This document shows, piece by piece, positions 47,883-58,044 of a stretch of DNA of 64,000 bases. Source of the DNA: Branchiostoma floridae (taxonomy: Eukaryota; Chordata; Leptocardii; Amphioxiformes; Branchiostomatidae); contig NW_023365820.1 of the NCBI RefSeq assembly GCF_000003815.2, forward strand, positions 94,451 through 158,450, read 5' to 3'. Every line of letters begins with the position of its first letter. Positions within the stretch are counted from its first letter, which is position 1. The notes beneath the pieces were generated by a model. It searched no databases. It saw nothing but the letters and a program-made list of their open reading frames with translations, and was not told the DNA's origin. The position numbers and the translations under genes were made by a program.

Positions 47883-48345
47883 GGCAGATGTTCCATGTAC
47901 CACATCACGAAATCGCCGCGAAATGCAGCTAGCCGTGCGGTGTCGTTGCGACACCCTCGCCGTAACCGTGTCAGGCATTTCGCCGTAAGAAATTTCGTGA
48001 TGTTCCATGTTCGCCGCGAAATGCAGCTAGCCGTCAGGTGTCGTTGCGAAACCTTCGCCGTAGCCGTGTCAGGCATATCGCCGTAAGAAATTTCGTGATG
48101 TTCCATGTAAGAGATCACAGATTAACCAACACCCTCGCCGTAGCCGTGCCAGGCATTTTGCCGTCTGAGATTTCGTGATGTACCATGTAAGAGATCACAG
48201 ATTAAACGCGAAATGCAACTTACCGCGCGGGTTCATTGCAACACTTTCACCGTGTCAGGCATTCCGCCGTGATCTTGTCGGGATTGTGAATGACATCACG
48301 TATTAAATCAACGCAAAATGCAGCTAGCCCCGCGGGCCCGGTTCA
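47883..48345 (+). repeat. left terminal inverted repeat
   Basis: Contains itself three degenerate subrepeats, each with CGCGAAATGCAGCTAG, a CTCGCCGTAGCCGTG segment, CAGGCATTTCGCCGT and ATTTCGTGATG. Inverted match at 57081-57520. Confidence 0.9.
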
Positions 48346-48352
48346 ACACCAG

Positions 48353-50688
48353 GAACATAGGAAGCGGACCATCCAAGTTTTACATGTAGGCAGTGTAGTT
48401 TTGTAGAAATTCTACACATTTCTACAATGGTTCCTGTAGACATTTGTAGTGATGTAGAAATCCTACATAAGTCTACAGTCGTCGCTGTAGATATTTGTAG
48501 GGTAGGACATAGGAAGCGGACCATCCAAGTTTTAGATGTAGGCAGTGTAGTTTTGTAGAAATTCTACACATTTCTACAATGGTTCCTGTAGACATTTGTA
48601 GTGATGTAAAAATCCTACACATTTCTACACTTGTCACTGTATTTATTTGTAGAGAGGCACACAGGAAGCGGACCATCCAAGTTTTACATGTAGGCAGTGT
48701 AGTTTTGTAGAAATCCTACACATTTCTACAATGGTTCCTGTAGACACTTGTAGTAATGTAGAAATCCTACACATTTCTACAGTCGTTACTGTAGATATTT
48801 GTAGAGAGTGACATAGGAAGCGGACCATCCAAGTTTTACATGTAGGCAGTGTAGTTTTGTAGAAATTCTACACATTTCTACAATGGTTCCTGTAGACATT
48901 TGTAGTGATGTAGAAATCCTACAAAACCCTACAGTCGTCGCTGTAGATATTTGTAGAGAGGGTCATAGAAAGCGGACCATCCAAGTTTTACATGTAGGCA
49001 GTGTAGTTTTGTAGAAATTCTACACATTTCTACAATGGTTCCTGTAGACATTTGTAGTGATGTAGAAATCCTACACAATCCTACAGTCGTCGCTGTAGAT
49101 ATTTGTAGAGAGGGACATAGGATGCGGACCATCCAAGTTTCACATGTTGGCAGTGTAGTTTTGTAGAAATCCTACACATTTCTACAATGGTTCCTGTAGA
49201 CACTTGTAGTGATGTAGAAATCCTACACATTTCTACAGTCGTTACTGTAGATATTTGTAGAGAGGGACATGTTATGCGGACCATCCAAGTTTCACATGTA
49301 GGCAGTGTAGTTTTGTAGAAATCCTACACATTTCTACAATGGTTCCTGTAGACATTTGCAGTGATGTAGAAATCCTACATAATTCTACAGTCGTCGCTGT
49401 AGATATTTGTAGAGAGGGACACAGGAAGCGGACCATCAAAGTTTTACATGTAGGTAGCGTAGTTTTGTAGAAATTCTACACATTTCTACAATGGTTCCTG
49501 TAGACATTTGTAGTGATGTAGAAATCCTACATAAGTCTACAGTCGTCGCTGTAGATATTTGTAGGGTAGGACATAGGAAGCGGACCATCCAAGTTTTACA
49601 TGTAGGCAGTGTAGTTTTGTAGAAATTCTACACATTTCTACAATGGTTCCTGTAGACATTTGTAGTGATGTAAAAATCCTACACATTTCTACACTTGTCA
49701 CTGTATTTATTTGTAGAGAGGCACACAGGAAGCGGACCATCCAAGTTTTACATGTAGGCAGTGTAGTTTTGTAGAAATCCTACACATTTCTACAATGGTT
49801 CCTGTAGACACTTGTAGTAATGTAGAAATCCTACACATTTCTACAGTCGTTACTGTAGATATTTGTAGAGAGTGACATAGGAAGCGGACCATCCAAGTTT
49901 TACATGTAGGCAGTGTAGTTTTGTAGAAATTCTACACATTTCTACAATGGTTCCTGTAGACATTTGTAGTGATGTAGAAATCCTACAAAACCCTACAGTC
50001 GTCGCTGTAGATATTTGTAGAGAGGGTCATAGGAAGCGGACCATCCAAGTTTTACATGTAGGCAGTGTAGTTTTGTAGAAATTCTACACATTTCTACAAT
50101 GGTTCCTGTAGACATTTGTAGTGATGTAGAAATCCTACACAATCCTACAGTCGTCGCTGTAGATATTTGTAGAGAGGGACATAGGATGCGGACCATCCAA
50201 GTTTCACATGTTGGCAGTGTAGTTTTGTAGAAATCCTACACATTTCTACAATGGTTCCTGTAGACATTTGCAGTGATGTAGAAATCCTACATAATTCTAC
50301 AGTCGTCGCTGTAGATATTTGTAGAGAGGGACACAGGAAGCGGACCATCAAAGTTTTACATGTAGGTAGCGTAGTTTTGTAGAAATCCTACACATTTCTA
50401 CAATGGTTCCTGTAGACATTTGCAGTTATGTAGAAATCCTACATAATCCTACAGTCGTCGCTGTAGATATTTGTAGAGAGGGACACAGGAAGCGGACCAT
50501 CCAAGTTTTACATGTAGGCTGAGTAGTTTTGTAGAAATTCTACACATTTCTACAATGGTTCCTGTGGACATTTGCAGTAATGTAGAAATCCTACACATTT
50601 CTACACTTGTCACTGTAGATATCTGTAGAGATAACATGGGAAGCGGACTATTCAAGTTTTACCGTATGATGTAGACAGTGTAGTTTTG
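48353..50688 (+). repeat. 152-bp minisatellite, left array
   Basis: About 15 units. Each has a spacer (AAGCGGACCATCCAAG) and two 51-bp subrepeats composed of TGTAG and CTACA pentamers, mostly 8-13 bp apart. Seven units form a higher-order repeat of 1,064 bp duplicated in tandem (48473 against 49537, 48643 against 49707, 48929 against 49993). The 61-68-residue minus-strand frames recurring every 152 bp are artefacts of the unit. Confidence 0.95.
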
Positions 50689-51527
50689 GCAAACATCGTT
50701 GGACCCCTGAAAATTGCCGGCGATCCTTTAAGCGTCCTTTACACGAGAGCACGAATTAGCCGGAATGCCGTCAGGATAGAAATTGTTTTCTATTCCTTGC
50801 AATTTCTGGCAATTCTTAACATTTTTACTGCACTCGAGATATTCGTCCCCGTTCTTTTAGCTGGCTCGAAAGTTTTTGACATGTCAAAAACTGTCGAGTT
50901 GCATTCGAAGTGGAGAAATATCGAAAATGGTATTCCAAGTGGACTCTAAGTGTATTCTAACTATTCTAACTGCAGTCTGACCACATTCTGTGGCATTCCA
51001 ACATCATTCGAAACATTCTAATCTCATTCGATGGAGAACCGAAACGGCAACCCAGTTCAAATCCTGCCCGAATGTGGCCAAAAGAATATCTCGAATGCAG
51101 TAAGAATTTCTAGAATACACTACGAATTTCCACGAATAGAATCGAAAAGACTTTTAATTCTGACGGCATTCTGCCTTATTCCTTCTCGTGTGAATGGGAT
51201 ATAAGTTCCATTTGGAAGTCCCACTCGGAATGGCCCCGAATGTGGCACGAATTTTGCAAATACTTCATTCCGACTGGTTCTGCTTGATTCCTGCTAATTC
51301 GGTTTCAGTGTGAAGGCCCTATAAAATTCGCAAGATGATCGTAAGAACACCTGACGTCTCACCTACGATAATGTCATTTATACCCGCCTCACATTAGGCG
51401 CGATTCGATCGGAAGACTAGTTTACGAGCTCTAAATGACATTTTCGTGAGTATGACGTCCGGTGTTCTCACGATCATCTTGCGATTTTTAGGGATCGCCG
51501 GCAATTTTCAGGAGTCTTACGACGGTC
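50689..51527. mobile_element. foldback MITE with a second MITE nested in its left arm
   Basis: Outer arms: CCTGAAAATTGCCGGCGATC (left, about 50702) and its inverted copy at about 51492-51511. Continuing arms at about 51327-51365 and 51455-51490 (CGCAAGATGATCGT, GACGTC) form a hairpin. The left arm is interrupted at about 50728-51323 by an element with inverted ends around CCTTTACAC-CGAATTAGC-GGAAT, whose interior is rich in ATTC on one half and GAAT on the other. Confidence 0.65.
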
Positions 51528-52210
51528 GCGGTGCAGCGAAACATGTTCTTAACATAAGCGACAAGTCGCAGGAGATCTCCAAAATCGCAGAGCTCGTTAC
51601 CGAGGCGCAGATCGTGCGTGAAAATTGTGCGTACCTTGCAAGGGTATCGGTCAATAGTCTTGCGTCAATCCAACGATTGAAGACCGATAGGCGAGCACAG
51701 ACATAGTTATTAATCATCGAGCGCAAATTGGAAGGCGAACGCCCGTTAGTCGGGCGACGTTCGGGCGACGTTCAACCGACTTCTGATTGTTTACAAATAT
51801 TGAATTTCTGCGAATGTGAGGGTAATTCTAACATTGTGGCCCTTGTTGCAGTATGTAGGCTGGCTTTGTGACACACTTTTCTTTCTTGTGTCATTTCTAT
51901 TATGCCCGCGCATTCCATTCATTGGTTAAAAAGATTCCGACAACAAAATTAGCAACATTTATTGATCTCTTGCCTTTTTTGAGGAACGTTTTGTGTTCCC
52001 TTGTCCACGTGCGAGAGGTCATGGGAGGTTCATTATCATAGATCTATTCACCGTCGATTGCACGAAGCTCGCTTATATGTGAGGGGGAAGATTTTGGGCG
52101 AAAAATACGCAAGACCATCTTAAGATCTTAAAACCAGCCGACCTTCCTGCAATCGCGAAGTACGTCCGAAGATCGTATATAATGTGAGGCAGGTATTAGA
52201 GCTCGTAGAC
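51380..52210. mobile_element. MITE-like element related to 6855-7795
   Basis: Inverted ends: CGCCTCACATTA and GATCGGAAGACTAG-TTACGAGCTC at left against TAATGTGAGGCAGG and GAGCTCGTAGACAAGTCTTCCGATC at right. The interior shares a CGGGCGACGTTC-rich part and a GGGCGAAAAATACGCAAGACC segment with 6855-7795. A further scrap is at 53965-54080. No protein. Confidence 0.55.
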
Positions 52211-52234
52211 AAGTCTTCCGATCGAGTTTCCCCC

Positions 52235-52665
52235 CTCTAAGCAGCTGCTCATTGATTTTGAGGGATGTTTGCTGGGTGTTCGCTCTGACTACAACGTCTT
52301 TCTGAACTTTATAAAGTTCTCATGGCCAACAGCTTGCCATCTATTAATGAGACTGAAGAGGACATTTTGAATAGTAAATTCTGTTGTTAAATTTGGCAGA
52401 TGGCTTAGATACTACAAGAGATTTAGGTCTTAGTTGGACGGATTGACGAATAAAAATATCATACCACCATGGGGACTAACTGTTGCTGCTGGATGGGGGC
52501 TACCATTATTCATATTGCCTATGGAACTACTGTAAAAATAGAATTGGTCAAATTATGCAAATAACCTTCCAGTGTCAAGTGATACTCCAGAAATGAATCT
52601 TTAATGAATAGCATTAGAAGAACACAACCAAGGAGATTCAGCAGCTACATTAGGTCAGCACAGCC
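52235..52665. repeat. dispersed about 420-bp repeat, copy 2
   Basis: Collinear with 19395-19815 (see there); this copy is inside the centre of the 9.6-kb element. Confidence 0.8.
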
Positions 52666-52684
52666 AGACTCCCCCAAACTACAG

Positions 52685-52870
52685 AATATGTACATTTTGC
52701 AACAAAAGGTGTAGAGAATTAAGTACATTTTCTTTTAGAGTGCCCACTATAAACAGAGATGCGCAAATCTCTCATAAATACACTACAACTTGATAATGAA
52801 TATGTGTGTTTAAGCAACGACGAAATGTTCAGCAACATATATATGATATGCGATATTGCAGGAGATCGTA
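52685..52870 (+). pseudogene. C-terminal scrap of a non-LTR reverse transcriptase ORF
   Basis: Reads RICTFCNKRC then, after a frameshift and a stop, ECPL and TEMRKSLINTLQLDNEY. A zinc-knuckle CxxC followed by HFLLECPLY-like sequence is the usual end of several non-LTR RT proteins. Only the last about 60 codons remain, so the assignment is tentative. Confidence 0.45.
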
Positions 52871-52904
52871 GCACGCTATCGTTACGATATCGTAACGTCC
52901 CTGT

Positions 52905-53130
52905 TGAAACATCGTACAAGTATTTTCGCTTGTTTAAGGTACCCTTTTCAAAAACGTTATTTTGACATTAAAATTGTAACGTTGTATAAATGGGATGTAT
53001 AGGCTTCATTCAAAAGGCCCCGTAAGGCCTATCGAAACGTCGTTTTGTTCAAAGCATCGTAGACGTATTTACGTCTATTTTCGCTTCTTTAAGGTACCTT
53101 TTTCAATACGAAATTTTGACACGGAAATGA
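52905..53130. repeat. two diverged direct repeats
   Basis: The ATCGTA-AAG/GACGTATTT, TTTTCGCTT-TTTAAGGTACC and TTTTGACA segments occur in order at 52909-52968 and 53060-53125. Non-coding. Confidence 0.6.
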
Positions 53131-53534
53131 TGCCATAAGGTGCCCCAAGTGCAGTCAGAGTCCACCTTTAAGTAGGTACTTCCTACTTCTGGGCTTGGAA
53201 TCTTGTGTTATGCAGATATCCTCCAAGCAAGCATCTATCCATCTATATTTAATGGTTAATGACCCGACCCAAGGTGTATATGGTGCCTGGTCCTTTGCTA
53301 TAACCACCGAATAAAACCACCGAGTGAGCGAACTTGCTGAAAATTCACATTTGTTCTTTGGTGCATACATTTGATTACAGATTGCATTTTGAAACAAAAA
53401 TATCCACAGAAAATATCAGAAACATTGCAGTCTTTGGCTGTTAAGAACAACAAAACTCATTATCAATGTTAACACAATGAGCCATTCCCCCTTGCAGTCT
53501 GTACATGTTCCCTCTGCTCTGGCATATGTTTCGC

Positions 53535-53710
53535 TTCTTTTGATTGGTCATATACCTTACTTTCATGTATGTATCGCTCCTTCTGATTGGTCAGAATGAA
53601 TCGACACCGGTGCCGGTGAGGAGCAGAGGAGCGATACACACCTGCCTGGCCGGAATCTATGTTTTACGGCGTCATAGCCATCGTGAAACGGGGCCTTCTG
53701 ATTGGTTCAC
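53535..53710. promoter_or_regulatory. cluster of three inverted CCAAT boxes
   Basis: TGATTGGTC at about 53540 and 53582 and TGATTGGTT at about 53698, all the same orientation, in an otherwise ordinary part of the element centre. NF-Y-type sites often cluster in promoters. No transcript can be assigned. Confidence 0.35.
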
Positions 53711-54240
53711 GGCGCCTGGCTATATGATAATAGATAATATCGCTGGCAAAATCGTAAAACTTTATTCAAACACAAAAGGCATGTTTTGCCAGGTATGTTG
53801 AGGGCTAATACCACATCGTCGCCAATGTAGTCCCAGAACAGTGGTCACCCTGTCACATTTGGAGAAAATCGATCGGACGACGATTCTGCGACAATCGCCC
53901 GTGCCTCGCTAATAATAATAACTTTATTGCAGAACAATTGTAAAAGGTACAAAGAATGGCTTATTTTACAGTGACAGGGACGGTTTTCAGGTGAAAAATA
54001 CACGCAACCCTCTGTCGATCTTAATATACGGCCAATCTTCCATCGATACGCCCGAAGATCGTGGATAATGTGACGGGTATTATTAGGGGGCCAATTCTAC
54101 TCAACCTTTTCCTTATATCACAAGCTATCTGCCACATAGCCTCGATCATGACTCTCTGGGCATGTTGCGTCTTTATAGGGGGGTCATAATACACTTTTGC
54201 TAAGGCCCCATTTCCACTTGACGGCGCTCTCACCGCGCTC

Positions 54241-57083
54241 TCTACATCACTACAAATGTCTACAGGAACCATTGTAGAAAAGTGTAGAATTTCTACAAAA
54301 CTACACTGCCTACATGTGAAACTTGGATGGTCCGCTTCCTGTGTGCCTCTCTACAAATATCTACAGTGACAAGTGTAGAAATGTGTAGAATTTTTACATC
54401 ACTACAAATGTCTACAGGAACCATTGTAGAAATGTGTAGGATTTCTACAAAACTACACTGCCTACATTTGAAACTTGGATGGTCCACTTCCTGTGTGCCT
54501 TTCTACAAATATCTACAGTGACAAGTGTAAAAATGTGTAGGATTTCTACATCACTACAAATGTCTACAGATACCATTGTAGAAATGTGTAGAATTTCTAC
54601 AAAACTACACTGCCTACATGTCAGGGACATTTTGTGGGGCCGCGTAGCACAGTGGTAGTGTATTCGGCCCGTGACCGAGAGGTCGCCTGTTCGAATCCGC
54701 CTGCCGTGTTGCCGGTCTTGTGCCCTTGGGAAAGGCACTTTACACGACTTTCCTCACTTTACTCAAGTGAAAAATGAGTCGTCCCTCGGATAGGACGTTA
54801 AATGGAGGTCCCGTGTATGAGGAGAGCTATACCCTATGCACGTTAAAGAACCCGCCACATGTGCGAACATCCACCCGAGCGGATCAAACCATTCCGGCCA
54901 AAATAGGGGTAGGGAATCTCCCGAGCAGCCCTCGAAACCCCTGCTTCGCCTATTGGGTCAGTTAGTCCTCACTCATAGTGAGCAATTGGGCTGGTCTCGA
55001 TCATGATGTTTCTGACCTAGGGCGAAGAGTTGCTGTTACAGTTCCAATCATGTAACCAGTAACATTGAGTGGCCTTCAGGCCTTGTTACGTGGTGACCAT
55101 TGAGTAAAAAAAAAAAATGTCAAACTTGGATGGTCCGCTTCCTGTGCCCCTCTCTACAAATATCTACAGTGACAAGTGTAGAAATGTGTAAGATTTCTAC
55201 ATCACTACAAATGTCTACAGGAACCATTGTAGAAATGTGTAGGATTTCTACAAAACTACACTGCCTACATGTGAAACTTGGATATTCCGCTTCCTGTGTG
55301 CCTCTCTAGAAATATCTACAGTGACAAGTGTAGAAATGTGTAGAATTTCTACAAAACTGCACTGCCTACATGTCAAACTTGGATGGTCCGCTTCCTATGT
55401 TCCTCTCTACAAATATCTACAGTGACAAGTGTAGAAATATGTAGGATTTCTACATCTGATTCACTACAAATGTCTACAGGAACCATTGTAGAAATGTGTA
55501 GAATTTCTACAAAACTACACTGCCTACATGTGAAACTTGGATGGTCCGCTTCCTGTGTGCCTCTCTACAAATATCTACAGTGACTATTTTAGAAATGTGT
55601 AGGATTTATACATCACTACAATTGTCTACAGGAACCATTGTAGAAATGACTGTGTAGAATTTCTACAAAACTACACTACCTACATGTGAAACTTGGATGG
55701 TCCGCTTCCTGTGTCCCTCTCTACAAATATCTACAGTGACAAGTGTAGAAATGTGTAGGATTTCTACATCACTACAAATGTCTACAGGAACCATTGTAGA
55801 AATGTGTAGAATTTCTACAAAACTACACTGCCTACATGTCAAACTTGGATGGTCCGCTTCCTGTGTCCCTCTCTATAAATATCTACAGTGACAAGTGTAG
55901 ACTTATGTAGGATTTCTACATCACTACAAATGTCTACAAGAATCTTGTAGAAATGTGTAGAATTTCTACAAAACTACACTGCCTACATGTGAAACTTGGA
56001 TGGTCCGCTTCCTGTGTGCCTCTCTACAAATATCTACAGTGACAAGTGTAGAAATGTGTAGGATTTCTACATCACTACAAATGTCTACAAGAACCATTGT
56101 AGAAATGTGTAGAATTTCTACAAAACTACACTGCCTACATGTGAAACTTGGATGGTCCGCTTCCTGTGTCCTTCTCTATAAATATCTACAGTGACAAGTG
56201 TAGAAATGTGTAGGATTTCTACATCACTACAAATGTCTACAGGAACCATTGTAGAAATGTGTAGGATTTCTACAAAACTACACTGCCTACATGTCAAACT
56301 TGGATGGTCCGCTTCCTGTGTCCCTCTCTACAAATATCTACAGTGACAAGTGTAGACTTATGTAGGATTTCTACATCACTACAAATGTCTACAGGAACCA
56401 TTGTAGAAATGTGTAGGATTTCTACAAAACTACACTGCCTACATGTCAAACTTGGATGATCCGCTTCCTGTGTCCCTCTCTACAAATATCTATAGTGACA
56501 AGTGTAGAAATGTGTAGGATTTCTACATCACTAAAAATGTCTACAGGAATCTTGTAGAAATGTGTAGAATTTCTACAAAACTGCACTGCCTACATGTGAA
56601 ACTGGGATGGTCCACTTCCTGTGTGCCTCTCTACAATTATCTACAGTGACTATTTTAGAAATGTGTAGGATTTCTACATCACTACAATTGTCTACAGGAA
56701 CCATTGTAGAAATGTGTAGAATTTCTACAAAACTACACTGCCTACATGTGAAACTTGGATGGTCCGCTTCCTGTGTCCCTCTCTACAAATATCTACAGTG
56801 ACAAGTGTAGAAATGTGTAGGGTTTCTACATCACTACAAATGTCTACAGGAAGCATTGTAGAAATGTGTAGAATTTCTACAAAACTACACTGCCTACATG
56901 TGAAACTTGGATGGTCCGCTTCCTGTGTCCCTCTCTACAAATATCTACAGTGACAAGTGTAGGAATGTGTAGGATTTCTACATCACTACAAATGTCTACA
57001 GGAATCATTGTAGAAATGTGTAGGATTTCTACAAAACTACACTGCATACATTTAAAACTTGGATGGTCCGCTTCCTATGTTTC
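54241..57083 (-). repeat. 152-bp minisatellite, right array
   Basis: About 16-18 units inverted relative to 48353-50688 and more variable: several units have deletions or a 5-bp insertion (near 55456) or changed pentamers (GACTATTTTAG for GACAAGTGTAG). Interrupted by a SINE at 54622-55115. Confidence 0.95.
54622..55115 (+). mobile_element. tRNA-derived SINE inserted in the minisatellite
   Basis: tRNA-like head at about 54635-54705: A box TAGCACAGTGGTAGTG, an anticodon stem TTCGG/CCGAG with a 7-nt loop, B box GTTCGAATCC. The body contains TGTGCCCTTGGGAAAGGCAC and CACGTTAAAGAACCC. The tail is an A run ending at about 55115. The minisatellite is broken after CTACATGTC and resumes with ATGTCAAACTTGG, so ATGTC is duplicated. 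Confidence 0.85.
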
Positions 57084-57520
57084 TGGTGTTGAAGCGGGCC
57101 CGCGGGGCTAGATTTTGCGTTGATTCAATTCCTGATGTCATATACGATCCCGACACGGTCACAACGGAATGCCTGACACGTCGAAGGTGTTGCAACGAAC
57201 CCGTGCGGTAAGTCGCATTCCGCGGTGAATCTGTGATGTCTTACGTGGGACATCACGAAATCTCAGACGGCGACATGCCTGGCACGGCTACGGCGAGGGT
57301 GACACCACGAAATCTCAGACGGCGAAATGCCTGACACGGCTACGGCGAGGGTTTCGCAACGACACCGCACGGCTAGCTGCATTTCGCGGCGAACATGGAA
57401 CATCACGAAATTTCCTACGGCGAAATGCCTGACACGGCTACGGCGAGGGTGTCGCAACGACACCGCACGGCTAGCTGCATTTCGCGGCGATTTCGTGATG
57501 TGGTACATGGAACATCTGCC
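57081..57520 (-). repeat. right terminal inverted repeat
   Basis: Inverted copy of 47883-48345, lacking one internal AGAGATCACAGATTA segment. Ends ACATGGAACATCTGCC at 57520. Confidence 0.9.
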
Positions 57521-58044
57521 AAATAAAACCTTAGCCATTCTGGCAAAGGTAAAAACTCAAAAGGTAGTCCTTTACAGTTATCATTAGGAGTACCCCCCTC
57601 CCCTTTTTAATAGATATTCGGAACATGTTATATTTTATTGATGTAGATTCACCATTACAATTTGAATGAAAATGCTTGGAATGGGGTTTGTCTTACACAT
57701 ATAATCTTTTCAGTAAGAAAACAAGTATATTTAGAAGTTATTTACTAAGCAAATATATTGTCATCATAATCATGTCTTCATTTAATCAATACATTAGAAA
57801 TATTATTTTCACATTTCATCACACATTATGCCTTGAGATTAAGAATGCACTGTGTATGATGTCAGCTGAATAAATAGAATTGGCTGATATATCAAAAGAT
57901 CTGGGTAATATGGCTTATTTGAACGCTAAATGTCCTGTAGGCCCTGAAGCGGGGCTTCTGAGAGACTTATTTTGTACTTATTCCTCCTATAATATACAGA
58001 TGGTACAGTGTAAGAAATTTAGAAGATTTGACTAGCCTTTTTCC
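57521..58044. repeat. TRIM4 3' flank
   Basis: Near-identical to 1400-1931 (see there). No gene. Confidence 0.8.

Larger units (their letters stand above)
47883..57520. mobile_element. 9.6-kb foldback transposon-like element
   Basis: Terminal inverted repeats start with GGCAGATGTTCCATGTACCA and match over about 450 bp (47883-48345 against 57081-57520), almost perfectly for the first 100 bp. Inside each lies an oppositely oriented array of a 152-bp minisatellite. The 3.5-kb centre holds nested MITEs and retroelement scraps but no transposase. The flanks (47745-47880 and 57525 onward) together match the continuous sequence 1255-1480, so a related uninterrupted locus exists. ATAAAA occurs at the left border and one base from the right border, a possible target duplication. 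Confidence 0.85.

Noticed and set aside
54635-54705. Functional tRNA gene
   Set aside because: Followed by a SINE body and an A tail and flanked by a short target duplication; position 33 of the anticodon loop is not T.
48324-57111. Recurrent 61-68-residue frames with MVRFLCxSLQIST
   Set aside because: They recur with the 152-bp minisatellite, are closed at the same place in each unit, and have no start context or family.
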